A stretch of DNA of 64,000 nt from contig NZ_LT985747.1 of the NCBI RefSeq assembly GCF_900289175.1, positions 2,259,912 through 2,323,911 of the forward strand. The letters run 5' to 3'. How positions within the stretch are numbered: the first letter of the stretch is position 1; each line of letters starts with the position of its first letter. Positions 8,401 through 17,999 of this stretch are shown here, piece by piece. The DNA is from Paenibacillus faecalis. GTDB taxonomy: Bacteria > Bacillota > Bacilli > Paenibacillales > Paenibacillaceae. Under the pieces are notes generated by a model that was given only the letters and a program-made list of their open reading frames with translations, had not been told where the DNA came from and made no database searches. Made by a program: the position numbers and the translations under genes.

Positions 8401-9009
8401 TTAATAGACTTCGTAGTTTTGTCCGGTTTGAGCCCCATTGACGCTTTTTTTATAAGCAAGTGCTACACGGCTGGCAGGAACTGCCACAAATCCTTGGAAA
8501 AAATCTCCGTATGTTTCCCATGATTCCTGTAATACATTAGGGCTAACACTGTTTATCCGAATTCCCCTCGGCATTTCAATCGCTGCTGATTTTACGAAAG
8601 CTTTGACACCACCATTTGCCATGGCAGCGGAAGCGCCCTGTGGAATGGGATCATCCATCATAATACCAGTTGTTAAAGTAAAGCTTCCTCCGTCATTTAC
8701 ATAGTCCATTCCTAGAAGTACCAAATTAATTTGGCCTTTAAGTTTACTTTCGATTCCTATTTCATTTAATTCTGGTGTTAGTTCCGAAACAGGCGCGAAA
8801 TGCGCCCCACCGGTTGCACTAATTACAGCATCAACTTTTCCAATCTGTTCGTACATTTTTTTAATACTCTGAGCAGAAGTAATATCAACTGTTACATCTA
8901 AGCCATTTCGTCCAGCCCTAATAACTTCATGATTTTTTTCGAACTCTTTAGCAATTGCCTGTCCAATCGTACCACTTGCCCCAACAATAATTACTTTCAA
9001 TTTCAACAT
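8401..9009 (-). CDS. Short-chain dehydrogenase/reductase, short form (202 aa)
   Basis: SDR-family Rossmann protein with the NAD(P)-binding motif GASGTIG at the N-terminus and SATGG in the middle. The usual catalytic YxxxK is not present: the aligned stretch reads NGGVK, so Tyr is replaced, as seems common in this roughly 200-aa SDR subgroup. Substrate unknown. The ATG at 9009 touches the AAAGG site, whereas an in-frame TTG at 9000 has an eight-base spacing and would start MKVIIVGASG, the usual SDR beginning; the TTG may be the real start. A 16-codon ORF with a strong ribosome site ends ten bases upstream. Confidence 0.85.
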   Translation of the reverse strand: MLKLKVIIVGASGTIGQAIAKEFEKNHEVIRAGRNGLDVTVDITSAQSIKKMYEQIGKVDAVISATGGAHFAPVSELTPELNEIGIESKLKGQINLVLLGMDYVNDGGSFTLTTGIMMDDPIPQGASAAMANGGVKAFVKSAAIEMPRGIRINSVSPNVLQESWETYGDFFQGFVAVPASRVALAYKKSVNGAQTGQNYEVY

Positions 9010-9018
9010 CCTTTCTCT

Positions 9019-9069
9019 CTATGGATTCCCCTCTTTTAAGGATGTCCGCATTAGAATTGTCTCATCCAT
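9019..9069 (-). CDS. Possible 16-aa leader ORF upstream of the dehydrogenase
   Basis: A 17-codon frame (begins MDETILMR, ends KEGNP) has a perfect AGGAGG six bases before its ATG, better than the site of the dehydrogenase that follows. It may couple or gate translation of the dehydrogenase, or be the start of a gene deleted downstream. There is no similarity I recognise. Confidence 0.4.
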   Translation of the reverse strand: MDETILMRTSLKEGNP

Positions 9070-9176
9070 AACGTACCTCCTATCTATCTAAATGATAAAT
9101 TGAAAAAGATTGGAATATGCCAATGCTCATCCTACAGATAAATGACACCTCCAAATTATACGAAATTACGTATTAT

Positions 9177-9192
9177 TTAATTGCGCAATTAA
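9177..9192. promoter_or_regulatory. Perfect 16-bp palindrome, candidate operator
   Basis: TTAATTGCGCAATTAA is its own reverse complement and lies about 108 bases upstream of the 16-codon ORF and 168 upstream of the dehydrogenase. The TTGC/GCAA core resembles MarR-type operators. No regulator gene is adjacent. Confidence 0.4.
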
Positions 9193-9257
9193 TATATCAA
9201 TATTCCGAACGAACATATGTAAATCATTACCATGCCCATGTTTCCTTTCCAAACCAA

Positions 9258-9293
9258 TAGTAGGCCGCCAATTATATATACGGTGGCCTACTA
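9258..9293. repeat. Strong 12-bp inverted repeat
   Basis: Left arm TAGTAGGCCGCC, 12-base AT-rich loop, right arm GGTGGCCTACTA; only one position is not Watson-Crick, and it can form a G-U pair in RNA read in one direction. There is no T-run on either side, so it is not an ordinary terminator. It is alone in the gap between the dehydrogenase and germination genes (9070-9459), where no gene is seen. Confidence 0.55.
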
Positions 9294-9459
9294 CGGGTCA
9301 TGAATTTCGCTTGTACTTCTCTCAATTCTCGTTCAAAAAAAATGTGTACTCAAGTTATTCTCATCTTCAGGCGCAGCCCCCTACTTTCACACCTTTATAC
9401 ATAAAAAACAGTAAATGGAGAATACTTTCAATACCAAATCAGCACCAGGAGATATCAAA

Positions 9460-10545
9460 ATGACCAATATCAAACAAATTTCCACTTTAAATATTTACTT
9501 TATAATGCTTTTAGCTCTGGGAATTACCAATCATGTCATTATGATTCCTGCATTGCTGCAAAGCGCTGGTCGTGATGCCTGGTTTGGTGTACTCGTGACA
9601 ATCGTTATCCAAATAGCCTGGGTGTACATTATTTATTTTATAATGAAGCGAACCAATCAAGAACCTATTTTCACATGGTTCAAACAGCGTTTTGGATCGA
9701 CATTAACGTGGATTTTCACCATAATTACTGTTGTTTACTTTTTCATTATGGCCATGATCATATTAAGGGAGACGACAACATGGCTTAACGTATCCTATTT
9801 GCCACAAACGCCTAAAATAGCGATCTCGATCAGCATTATTCTCTTGTGCGTTTATATTGCCAATAATGGGATACGATCTATTGCGATCATCTCCGGTGTC
9901 CTGCTTCCTTTTGTGTGGATACTGGGTCATTTTGTAGCTATAGCCAATATGCAATACAAAGATTATTCCTTGTTAACTCCTTTATTCGTTGAAGGTTACA
10001 GGCCTACATTAAACAGTGTGATCGTTGCATCCGGGGGTTTCATGGAACTGATTGTATTGATCTTTATTCAACAATACGTATCTCGCAAACTAAATTATCT
10101 ATCCGTTGTTATGTTGTCTGTCCTTCTGGGCGGACTTACCATTGGACCTCTCATGGGAGCTATAAGCAGTTTTGGAGCAACGATGGCGACACAATTACGG
10201 TATCCTGCCTTTGAACAATGGATGCTCGTCACGATAACCAAATATGTCACTCATGTCGATTTTTTAGCTTTGTACCAGTGGATGTCCGGTTCACTAATAC
10301 GGATCTCCCTCTTTTTACTCATTATCTCGAATGGCATCCCCATAAAAAAACCGAAGTGGCGCCTTCTTTTTTTATTCATACTAGGTGCTCTTTTAACCGG
10401 CATATCTTTAATCCCGAGGATTGATAAAGAGATTGAACAATATACTTTAGGGAAATACTCCATAATTTCACTTGTTTTTTTATCAACTCTCACTTTGATG
10501 ATCGCACTATTTACTACCATCAAGGTCAAGACAAGAAAAAGGTGA
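9460..10545 (+). CDS. GerAB-type spore germination permease
   Basis: Integral membrane subunit of a Ger germinant receptor (GerB family within the amino-acid permease superfamily). About ten membrane segments fill the protein from residue 10 of this start onward. The ATG at 9460 has AGGAG eight bases upstream, whereas the ATG at 9415 has no site, so I use 9460 (361 aa). It leads a B-A-C ordered receptor operon; the next gene starts 5 bases after its stop. In the spore inner membrane it would bind or sense the germinant. Which germinant cannot be read from the sequence. Confidence 0.9.
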   Translation: MTNIKQISTLNIYFIMLLALGITNHVIMIPALLQSAGRDAWFGVLVTIVIQIAWVYIIYFIMKRTNQEPIFTWFKQRFGSTLTWIFTIITVVYFFIMAMIILRETTTWLNVSYLPQTPKIAISISIILLCVYIANNGIRSIAIISGVLLPFVWILGHFVAIANMQYKDYSLLTPLFVEGYRPTLNSVIVASGGFMELIVLIFIQQYVSRKLNYLSVVMLSVLLGGLTIGPLMGAISSFGATMATQLRYPAFEQWMLVTITKYVTHVDFLALYQWMSGSLIRISLFLLIISNGIPIKKPKWRLLFLFILGALLTGISLIPRIDKEIEQYTLGKYSIISLVFLSTLTLMIALFTTIKVKTRKR

Positions 10546-10550
10546 TCAGG

Positions 10551-12086
10551 ATGAATTACAAACCTCGAAATCAAATGTTTCGAAGAAAAAATAAACAAAA
10601 ACCAACAGCCGATCCAGCAGCTGAGAAAAAGAACTCCTCTGCCGAAACGATAAATGAGCAATCTTTACGTGCTCTTTTTGCGGAATCTTCCGATGTGACG
10701 ATCACTGAATTTCCTTCCAAAGAGGAGTCAGCCATTCCAACACTTTTACTGCATTGTGAAGGAATGATTAATAAAACGTTAATGACTCAGCATGTTCTGC
10801 CTCATTTGGAAGGGATGCTGGAGAATTTCTCAAATTGGGAACAATTCGCTCGGGAGCTCGCTAAATCGATGAAATGGAAGCCGGTACAGCATTCGGAAGT
10901 GGAGACGCTTTTATTCTCCGGAAATTTAATTGCGTTTTTTTCAGAGCAAAAATGCTTTTATTCTTTAAACATTGGCCAAGTACCGAAAAGGCTCCCGCAA
11001 GAATCGAATACGGAAATATCCATTAAAGGAGCCAGAGACGGTTTTACTGAAGATTTAAGTACCAATGTAGCGTTAGTTCGTAAAAGACTGCGTACCTCCT
11101 CTTTGCATAATGAACAATTTACCATCGGCGTGCGAAGCCAGACCCAAGTCGCTTTACTGTATATTAAAGATATTGCGCGTCCGGAAGTCATTGAAGAAGC
11201 CAGGAAACGATTAAAAAATATTAAAGTGGATGCTCTGGTAACCTCTGGACAGCTGGAAGAAGGGATATCGGATTCTACATTATCTGTTTTTCCTCTGTTG
11301 GACTATACCGGCAGACCTGATTATGCGAGTGAATGCCTGCTGCTTGGACGATTTATTATACTAGTCGATGGGTCTCCAATGGGATTAATCGCACCTTGCA
11401 ATATGCTAGAGTTAATAAAAACGCCTGAAGACTCTTATAATCCTTACTATGTTAGCATCTTCCAGCGTTCACTTCGACTGATTGGTTTGTTTGTAACGAT
11501 ATTTTTGCCAGGATTTTGGATTGCCTTAGTAGCCTACAATTTGGACCAGCTTCCCTTCCCTCTGCTTGCAACCATATCCAATTCAAGATACGGCCTTCCT
11601 TTTTCAACACCTATTGAAATTTTTCTAGTGCTCGGCATGTTTGAACTATTTAGAGAAGCAGGAGTTCGCCTGCCCAAAGCCGTCGGTCAAACGATCGCCG
11701 TACTTGGTGGATTGATCATTGGCGATGCAGCAATCCGCGCCGGTCTTACCTCCCCCACGATCGTTGTCGTTATAGCTATAACAGCCATTGGGAAATTTAC
11801 GTTGGTAAACCAGACATTGAATGGAACGGTCGGCATCATTCGATTGTATGTACTTCTGTTGTCGTCCATTTTCGGCATGTTGGGCTTTTTTATCGGGATG
11901 ATGAGCATCATCGCTTATCTATCTGTCCTGGAGTCTTTCGGCCTTCATTATCTTGCCCCCTATTCTCCATTAACCTGGAGAGATCTATTGTCCGCCTTTT
12001 TTACCAAACCTTGGGCTTTTAAAAAGAAAAGACCTGAGATTCTTCACACCATAGACAATACATCCAAAGAAGGTGAATCCGGGTAA
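10551..12086 (+). CDS. GerAA-type spore germination protein
   Basis: A subunit of the same receptor, 511 aa. It has a hydrophilic N-terminal domain (about residues 60-300) and a C-terminal membrane domain of about five segments (300-490), the normal GerA layout. The first roughly 30 residues are rich in Lys, Arg and Gln. The ATG at 10551 is preferred over a GTG at 10542 because AAGGTGATC, a long match to the ribosomal anti-SD, lies at the right distance. It overlaps neither neighbour: the lipoprotein gene begins just after its stop. Confidence 0.92.
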   Translation: MNYKPRNQMFRRKNKQKPTADPAAEKKNSSAETINEQSLRALFAESSDVTITEFPSKEESAIPTLLLHCEGMINKTLMTQHVLPHLEGMLENFSNWEQFARELAKSMKWKPVQHSEVETLLFSGNLIAFFSEQKCFYSLNIGQVPKRLPQESNTEISIKGARDGFTEDLSTNVALVRKRLRTSSLHNEQFTIGVRSQTQVALLYIKDIARPEVIEEARKRLKNIKVDALVTSGQLEEGISDSTLSVFPLLDYTGRPDYASECLLLGRFIILVDGSPMGLIAPCNMLELIKTPEDSYNPYYVSIFQRSLRLIGLFVTIFLPGFWIALVAYNLDQLPFPLLATISNSRYGLPFSTPIEIFLVLGMFELFREAGVRLPKAVGQTIAVLGGLIIGDAAIRAGLTSPTIVVVIAITAIGKFTLVNQTLNGTVGIIRLYVLLLSSIFGMLGFFIGMMSIIAYLSVLESFGLHYLAPYSPLTWRDLLSAFFTKPWAFKKKRPEILHTIDNTSKEGESG

Positions 12087-12087
12087 T

Positions 12088-13245
12088 ATGAAAGCATACC
12101 GAAACATCATAAAAAGAGTCGCCATATTATTGATTTTTAGCTTGCTTTGCGGTTGTTGGGATAATAAGGAAATCGAAGATATCAACTATGTAACCGCGAT
12201 AGGTATAGATTATGTAGACGATCAGTACATCTTATATATCCAGATGCTTGATTTCACAAATATAGCGAAAACTGAATCAGGAAAATCGAAAAGCCCTCCA
12301 CAAGTATGGACAGGAAAATCTACAGGGAAAACGTTGAATCAGGCAATAAGCAACATCGCCGAATCCGTGCAAGAACGAACAGTTTTGAGCCATATCTCAT
12401 CTATTATCATGAGCGAAAAATTTCTGAAGACGGATGTTATGAATAACATCGACACAATCCACCGTTATTATGAGATTCGATTGACTCCATGGGTTTTCGG
12501 TACGAAAGAATCTATTGAAAAGCTGATGACAACAAAGCCGTTTTACAATACCTCACCCTTAAAAACGATATTACATGAACCATTGCAAGAGTATAAACAA
12601 AAATCCGATATCACTCCGATTCAATACATTAAATTTCTTCTGGGATTAACGGAACCCGCTACGACAACTTTGCTGCCCAATGTCGCCATCGATTCATCCG
12701 CTTGGAAAATGAATATGGAACAAGATCCAAAGTTAATTATTGAAGGCGCACATGTCATGTCGAATCATAAATACAATGGATATCTAACGAATGAAGAACT
12801 AACCGGACTGCGTTGGATGCAGGAAGAAACATGGCGATCTCCAATACATATAAAAAAGGAAGGGATTGATGTCGCTTCAATGGCACTTGTAAAGCCAAAG
12901 ATTCATAAATCATTAAACATAATTCACGGAGAACCCAAATACCATATTCAAATCGAATTAGATGGTATTGTTACCGAAGTCCTTACAGAATTGACAAAGA
13001 CAGAATTAGAAAAGGAAGCAGCTGAAATAGTAAAACGTGAAATATTAGACACTTATCGCAATGGTTTGAACATCCATTCCGATGTGTATAACTTAGAGTA
13101 TCTTTTATTCAAAAAAGAAACGGGAATCTGGAAAAAAATGAAGCATACAAGTGAACACCTGCTGAGTGAACGTTCACTGGATCTCGTCACTGTAAAAGTC
13201 AACATCAAACATATAAGTATGATGAAATTACAAAAAAATAAATAA
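12088..13245 (+). CDS. GerAC-type spore germination lipoprotein
   Basis: C subunit of the receptor, 385 aa. The N-terminus is a lipoprotein signal: basic residues, a hydrophobic run and the lipobox LLCGC, followed by WDNKEIED, which is very typical of Ger(x)C proteins. The ATG at 12088 is the best start, because an upstream in-frame GTG at 12073 would put extra polar residues before the signal and lies inside the AAGGTG site. It completes the gerB-gerA-gerC operon and ends 3 bases before a bidirectional terminator. Confidence 0.92.
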   Translation: MKAYRNIIKRVAILLIFSLLCGCWDNKEIEDINYVTAIGIDYVDDQYILYIQMLDFTNIAKTESGKSKSPPQVWTGKSTGKTLNQAISNIAESVQERTVLSHISSIIMSEKFLKTDVMNNIDTIHRYYEIRLTPWVFGTKESIEKLMTTKPFYNTSPLKTILHEPLQEYKQKSDITPIQYIKFLLGLTEPATTTLLPNVAIDSSAWKMNMEQDPKLIIEGAHVMSNHKYNGYLTNEELTGLRWMQEETWRSPIHIKKEGIDVASMALVKPKIHKSLNIIHGEPKYHIQIELDGIVTEVLTELTKTELEKEAAEIVKREILDTYRNGLNIHSDVYNLEYLLFKKETGIWKKMKHTSEHLLSERSLDLVTVKVNIKHISMMKLQKNK

Positions 13246-13247
13246 AA

Positions 13248-13284
13248 AAGAAGCCAGACCTTGTATTTCAAGTCTCGGCTTCTT
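13248..13284. terminator. Bidirectional terminator between gerC and nucleoside hydrolase
   Basis: Stem AAGAAGCC...GGCTTCTT with inner pairing of AGACCTTG to CAAGTCT, A-rich on the left. It separates two convergent genes. Confidence 0.8.
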
Positions 13285-13294
13285 GGATCATTGT

Positions 13295-14200
13295 CTAGTT
13301 TGATAATAAGCGATCGAATAATATCGTAGAGAACTGTTGACTGTCTACCTCAAGACAAACTTCCACATTCCCGTTTTGATCAGGTAATGCAACCGTTTGG
13401 CCGGTCATTTGACGATGATCGTAATCAACATAGACAGACATCTTTTCCGTCTTGACCATGCTTCGATCAATCATTAGTGAAACGGTTAACGGATCATGCA
13501 TTTTCGTAGTATCTTCATTGATGAAATCAAACCAGCGATCAAGCTGCTTAACCAGTGCCAAGTTAAGAGGATCTTGGGAAGCCTCCAGCCGATTCCTGTC
13601 ATCTTTGCTTAAGGTTACTTGATATGTGACATCCAGCCCAACCATCACAATGGGAGCGCCACTTCGAAATACGAGCGCTGCCGCCTCAGGGTCACATCGA
13701 ATATTATGCTCGTCCTTCGGAAGCTCAAGAGCATTATGACCAAGACGAGTCACCCCGCCCATCAAAATAATCTCTTTCACATGTTCAACAATCTTTGGCT
13801 CACGAATTATCGCTGCTGCGATATTGGTTAACGGACCAATAGGAATTAACGTGATCTCACCGGGATGATCCATAATCGTCTTCACCATAAAATCTACAGC
13901 ATGATCATGTTCATATTTGATATGTTCATAATCCGTTAATACACCTTCACCTTCATGACCGGCCATCCAAATATCCCGGTTATGCAATAACGGCTGATTG
14001 ATTCCGGCAAAAACTTTAACATCATCTCGCCCACCGAGCTGCAGCAGTTTTTTAGCAAGCTTGGCGCGAAGATCCACATCGCCGTAAACCGTTGTAATGC
14101 CTTCAATGACCAGCTCTTTGGAACGCATGGCGAGAGCTAGCGCCATGGCATCATCGATGTCACTGCCAATATCGGTGTCAATTATAATTCGGTTTGTCAT
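13295..14200 (-). CDS. Inosine-uridine-preferring nucleoside hydrolase family
   Basis: Nucleoside hydrolase (N-ribosidase), 301 aa, splitting nucleosides to base and ribose. The N-terminal DTDIGSDIDDA is the hallmark Asp cluster that holds Ca2+ and ribose; MGG and the HDPL stretch near residue 240 are further active-site blocks. It lies downstream of a NupC transporter gene in the same direction with a 37-base gap, so uptake and breakdown of nucleosides are probably co-expressed. Confidence 0.92.
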   Translation of the reverse strand: MTNRIIIDTDIGSDIDDAMALALAMRSKELVIEGITTVYGDVDLRAKLAKKLLQLGGRDDVKVFAGINQPLLHNRDIWMAGHEGEGVLTDYEHIKYEHDHAVDFMVKTIMDHPGEITLIPIGPLTNIAAAIIREPKIVEHVKEIILMGGVTRLGHNALELPKDEHNIRCDPEAAALVFRSGAPIVMVGLDVTYQVTLSKDDRNRLEASQDPLNLALVKQLDRWFDFINEDTTKMHDPLTVSLMIDRSMVKTEKMSVYVDYDHRQMTGQTVALPDQNGNVEVCLEVDSQQFSTILFDRLLSN

Positions 14201-14237
14201 GAACGTTCCCTACCTTTTACTGATTTTAGAATATATT

Positions 14238-15449
14238 TTATTGAATAAACATTCCGGCAATCGCTGCACTTGCAAGGTTGGCTAATGTAGCTGCAACCAA
14301 TGCGCGAACACCCAGTTGGGTAATTTCTGTCCGGCGTTTTGGCGCGATGCCTCCAAGACCTCCGATAGCTCCGGCAATGCCTGCGATGTTCGCAAACCCA
14401 CAAAGAGCAAAGCTGATAACCGCAATCGATTTGTCAGAATACTCATGGAGATGCTTTGAAAATTCGGTGAATGCCACAAATTCATTAACAGAAAATTTAA
14501 TTCCGATAAAATAGCCGCCACCGATGATTTCATCTATCGGAATACCAATGACAAAAGCTAATGGTGCAAACAAATAACCAAAGATCGTTTCAAGCGTAAG
14601 GTTTGGATTTCCGAAAAGGCTTCCAACAGGTGCGATGATGACATTGATTAATGCAATTAAAGAAGTGAATGCAATAAGCATGGCGGCAATCGTTAGAGCC
14701 AGGCGCATGCCGTCACTGGCACCGATGGCAGCGGCATCAAAAATATTTTTTGATACGCGCTCATTTTTGATTTCCAATTGCTGAACCTCTGTGCTTTTTA
14801 CCTCAGGAACAATGATTTTGGCAAACAGCAATCCGGAAGGCGCGGCCATAAGCGCTGCGGCAAGCAGATATTCTACCGGAATTCCCAGTGCTGCATAACC
14901 GGCAAATACGGAACCGGCTACTGTTGCCATTCCACAAACCATGACCGAAAACAGCTCTGATTTTGTTAATCTCTCAACATAAGGCTTAATAACAAGCGCT
15001 GATTCAAAAGATCCAAGGAAGATATTTGCCGCTGCTGCAGTCGATTCAAGCTTACTTGTTCTCAGTAGTTTCGTTAATACGCCTCCAATAAGCCTAATGA
15101 CCCATTGCATGATTCCGAGATGATATAAAACAGAAATAAGAGAAGAAAAGAAAATAATGATCGGAAGCACCTGCAGTGCAAATACGAATCCATTATCTGC
15201 AATAAGGCCGCCGAATAAGAACTCGATCCCTGCTTGCGATGCGCCAATGATCGTTTCCACAAAATTAGATAGCTTCTTAAACATGCCCTGTCCAAAATCC
15301 CACTTCAGTACGATAAAACCAAAGAGAATTTGAAGAGCAAGAGCACTGATAACTGTACGATAGCTAATTGATTTTCTATCTGTCGAAATCAGCCAAGCTA
15401 GTCCCCCTAAGACAACAAGTCCGATAAGCCCCCACAGAAAATTCACCAT
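14238..15449 (-). CDS. nupC: NupC-type concentrative nucleoside transporter
   Basis: CNT-family symporter of about 403 aa with the usual succession of membrane segments and the conserved stretches LGSFESALVIKPY, SVMVCGMATVAGSV and FALCGFANIAGIAG. It imports nucleosides with H+ or Na+. The ATG at 15449 follows GGGAG at good distance; an upstream in-frame ATG at 15470 lacks a site. With the hydrolase it makes a two-gene salvage unit; an AraC-type regulator is transcribed divergently 245 bases away. Confidence 0.92.
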   Translation of the reverse strand: MVNFLWGLIGLVVLGGLAWLISTDRKSISYRTVISALALQILFGFIVLKWDFGQGMFKKLSNFVETIIGASQAGIEFLFGGLIADNGFVFALQVLPIIIFFSSLISVLYHLGIMQWVIRLIGGVLTKLLRTSKLESTAAAANIFLGSFESALVIKPYVERLTKSELFSVMVCGMATVAGSVFAGYAALGIPVEYLLAAALMAAPSGLLFAKIIVPEVKSTEVQQLEIKNERVSKNIFDAAAIGASDGMRLALTIAAMLIAFTSLIALINVIIAPVGSLFGNPNLTLETIFGYLFAPLAFVIGIPIDEIIGGGYFIGIKFSVNEFVAFTEFSKHLHEYSDKSIAVISFALCGFANIAGIAGAIGGLGGIAPKRRTEITQLGVRALVAATLANLASAAIAGMFIQ

Positions 15450-15694
15450 AAATGACACTCCCTGCCTCAATTTAGCTGCTTTTTAGGTGATGATCTTCAT
15501 TCTTTCCCACCGCATTTAAGCCAAATACATGTCTATTTAACATTTGATTCATAGCGCTTTCATTTTGACGTCAATTATTTTATGATTTGGCTAATCGGTG
15601 ATATCATACTAACATGGAATGTCCTTTCTTTTTATCTTAATCCGGTCACCTTTTTATATGATTCGGCTAAAATTGTTCAGGAGGTTGGAGAATT

Positions 15695-16462
15695 ATGAAT
15701 CAATTGGATTTTCTTTTCTTTTCAAAACGTTCACAGGGACAGTATATCCCACCCCATACACATGATTGCTATGAGCTTGTGTATTACTATGCCAACGGAA
15801 AAACAACGGTCGATTCTATCGAATACATATTCAGTAAAGATCAATTTGCCTTGATCTCTCCTGATGTGGAACATGATGAGATACATCATACTGATGCTGA
15901 TGTGTTATTCATCGGGTTTCATTGTGATTATCCTGGTATTGCAAACTTGAACGGTATTTTTGACGATAATACAGACCGAACCATTCAACATATCGTACAT
16001 CGAATGAAGGATGAGTTTATGCAAAGGCAGGACCATTTTGCCGAGATGCTCAACCTGCTCGTAGGTGAACTTGCGATTCATTTACAACGATTAATTGGAA
16101 CAAAAAAAGCCCCCTACCAGACAGAAGATCGCATGCAGTACGTTCGTAATTATATGGATGAATATTTCCGCCAAAAGCTCTCGATCGAAACCTTGGCGGA
16201 CATAGCAGGATACAGTTATGATCGATTTCGGCATTTGTTCAAAGAAAAATACGGGATTGCCCCGCTCCAATATCTTTACCAGAAACGGCTGAACTACGCG
16301 AAAGATTGCTTATTAAATGAGCCGCTGATGCTCGTTTCAGATATTGCGCTTGAGTCCGGGTTCGTCAACGACTCCCAATTCTCGAGTATGTTCAAACGTG
16401 AAATCGGCATGACACCCAGGATGTTCAGAGCGTTACACGCTGAAAATGCTAAAAATAACTGA
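15695..16462 (+). CDS. AraC-family transcriptional regulator
   Basis: 255 aa: an N-terminal cupin-like sensor domain beginning HTHDCYELVYY, and a C-terminal double helix-turn-helix (about residues 150-250) with LSIETLADIAGYSYDRFRHL and the second helix IALESGFVNDSQFSSMFKRE. It has GGAGG eight bases before its ATG. Its divergent position next to nupC and the nucleoside hydrolase suggests that it controls them in response to a nucleoside or sugar. This is inferred from position only. Confidence 0.88.
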   Translation: MNQLDFLFFSKRSQGQYIPPHTHDCYELVYYYANGKTTVDSIEYIFSKDQFALISPDVEHDEIHHTDADVLFIGFHCDYPGIANLNGIFDDNTDRTIQHIVHRMKDEFMQRQDHFAEMLNLLVGELAIHLQRLIGTKKAPYQTEDRMQYVRNYMDEYFRQKLSIETLADIAGYSYDRFRHLFKEKYGIAPLQYLYQKRLNYAKDCLLNEPLMLVSDIALESGFVNDSQFSSMFKREIGMTPRMFRALHAENAKNN

Positions 16463-16472
16463 CAAATTGAAA

Positions 16473-16504
16473 AAACGCCAGGGATATAGCTCCCTGACGT
16501 TTCA
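16473..16504. terminator. Bidirectional terminator after the AraC regulator gene
   Basis: Hairpin CAGGGA / TCCCTG extended by ACG and CGT pairs, with A-run before and TTT after, between convergent genes. Confidence 0.75.
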
Positions 16505-16547
16505 GATTCAACCCGTACTTATGAATAAGCTGCCCCATTGAATCGCT

Positions 16548-17996
16548 TTATAGAATTGGTGACAGCAGACGAGATATCGATTCCTTTATTTTGATCCAGC
16601 GTGAGCGCTTCATATATTTCTCCATCGTTAGCAGCGTGGATACACTAACATCTTTCTTGAATTCCTGACGTAACTGCTGGGCAATTCGTTCATCGTAAAT
16701 AAAAGCATTCACTTCAAAGTTAAGCTTAAAGCTGCGAAAATCAATATTCGCTGTACCTACAGAAGCGATTTCTTCATCAACCACTAATGTTTTCGCATGG
16801 ATAAAACCGTTACTGTACAAATAGACGTTTGCGCCGACCTTTAACAGCTCTCCAATATAAGATAGTGAAGCCCAATATACAAACATATGATCCGGCTTAT
16901 CTGGAATCATGATGTTAACTTCAACCCCGGACAAAGAAGCTACTCGTAAAGCATCAAGCACACTCGCATCCGGAATAAAATACGGTGTTTGTATATAGAT
17001 CGATGAACGGGCTGAAGTGATCATTTTTAAATACCCGTTTTTGATATGTTCGAATTCCGATTCGGGTCCGCTGGAAACAATCTGAATGCCGACATTACCT
17101 TTGGCTTCTATATGGGGAAAAAGACTCGGAAAGTAAGCAATGTCATGAATATGCGAAGCCTGATTCCAGTCCAGAATGAACCTGGTCTGTATGGAATATA
17201 CGGCTGTTCCCTCAATTCTAAGATGTGTATCCCGCCAGTAACCAAATTTAGGGTCAAGTCCGAGATATTCATCTCCCACGTTAAAACCGCCCACGTAACC
17301 GATTTTCCCATCGATAATAACGAGCTTGCGGTGATTTCGGTAATTCAGACGAATATTGATCAGACGAAATTTTGATGGAAAGAAAGCTTCAACTTGTCCA
17401 CCAGCGGCGCGAAGATCTTTTAGAAACTTTTTATTCATCCTTCTGGAGCCCAGTTCATCATACAAAACACGGACTTCAACGCCTTCTTTCGCCTTCTTTG
17501 TCAGAAGCTCCATCAGCTGTTTGCCAAGCTTATCCTTCTGAATGATGTAATATTGAAGATGAATAAAATCGGTCGCCTGCTCAATATCGTTAAACAAAGC
17601 ATCGAATTTTTCTCTGCCATCTGTAAAAATCTTGACCTGATTATCCTCGCTCAACACCGCTTGATTATATAACAGGTTCATCGTAACCAAATCTTTATAC
17701 CGAGCCGAAGAGTAATTTCGAAACTGGAATCGCTGCGATCGAAACTGAGAAACTTGGGATTTCAACCCTTGATCCAGTCCTCTTTTTTTAATATCATCCC
17801 AAAAAAACAGCTTCTTGCGTCTAAAGTTCTGAGCAAAGAATAAGTACAATATGAAACCGGCGATCGGAATCAACAGCAATACGAGCAGCCACGCCCATGT
17901 CGCACCGACATCTCTTCTTTCCTGAAAAATAACGACAAACGCAAATACAATATTCAAAAATATAATGAGACCCAACAGCCAGGATGTAATGTTCAT
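16548..17996 (-). CDS. cls: Cardiolipin synthase (phospholipase D type)
   Basis: 482 aa with two N-terminal membrane segments (residues about 5-25 and 35-55) and two PLD motifs: HRKLVIIDG, followed by KIGYVGGFN, and HAKTLVVDEEIASVGTANID. It joins two phosphatidylglycerols to cardiolipin at the membrane. Length and layout match bacterial ClsA. The start has AAGGAAG upstream of the ATG. It is a single-gene unit. Confidence 0.95.
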   Translation of the reverse strand: MNITSWLLGLIIFLNIVFAFVVIFQERRDVGATWAWLLVLLLIPIAGFILYLFFAQNFRRKKLFFWDDIKKRGLDQGLKSQVSQFRSQRFQFRNYSSARYKDLVTMNLLYNQAVLSEDNQVKIFTDGREKFDALFNDIEQATDFIHLQYYIIQKDKLGKQLMELLTKKAKEGVEVRVLYDELGSRRMNKKFLKDLRAAGGQVEAFFPSKFRLINIRLNYRNHRKLVIIDGKIGYVGGFNVGDEYLGLDPKFGYWRDTHLRIEGTAVYSIQTRFILDWNQASHIHDIAYFPSLFPHIEAKGNVGIQIVSSGPESEFEHIKNGYLKMITSARSSIYIQTPYFIPDASVLDALRVASLSGVEVNIMIPDKPDHMFVYWASLSYIGELLKVGANVYLYSNGFIHAKTLVVDEEIASVGTANIDFRSFKLNFEVNAFIYDERIAQQLRQEFKKDVSVSTLLTMEKYMKRSRWIKIKESISRLLSPIL

Positions 17997-17999
17997 ATC

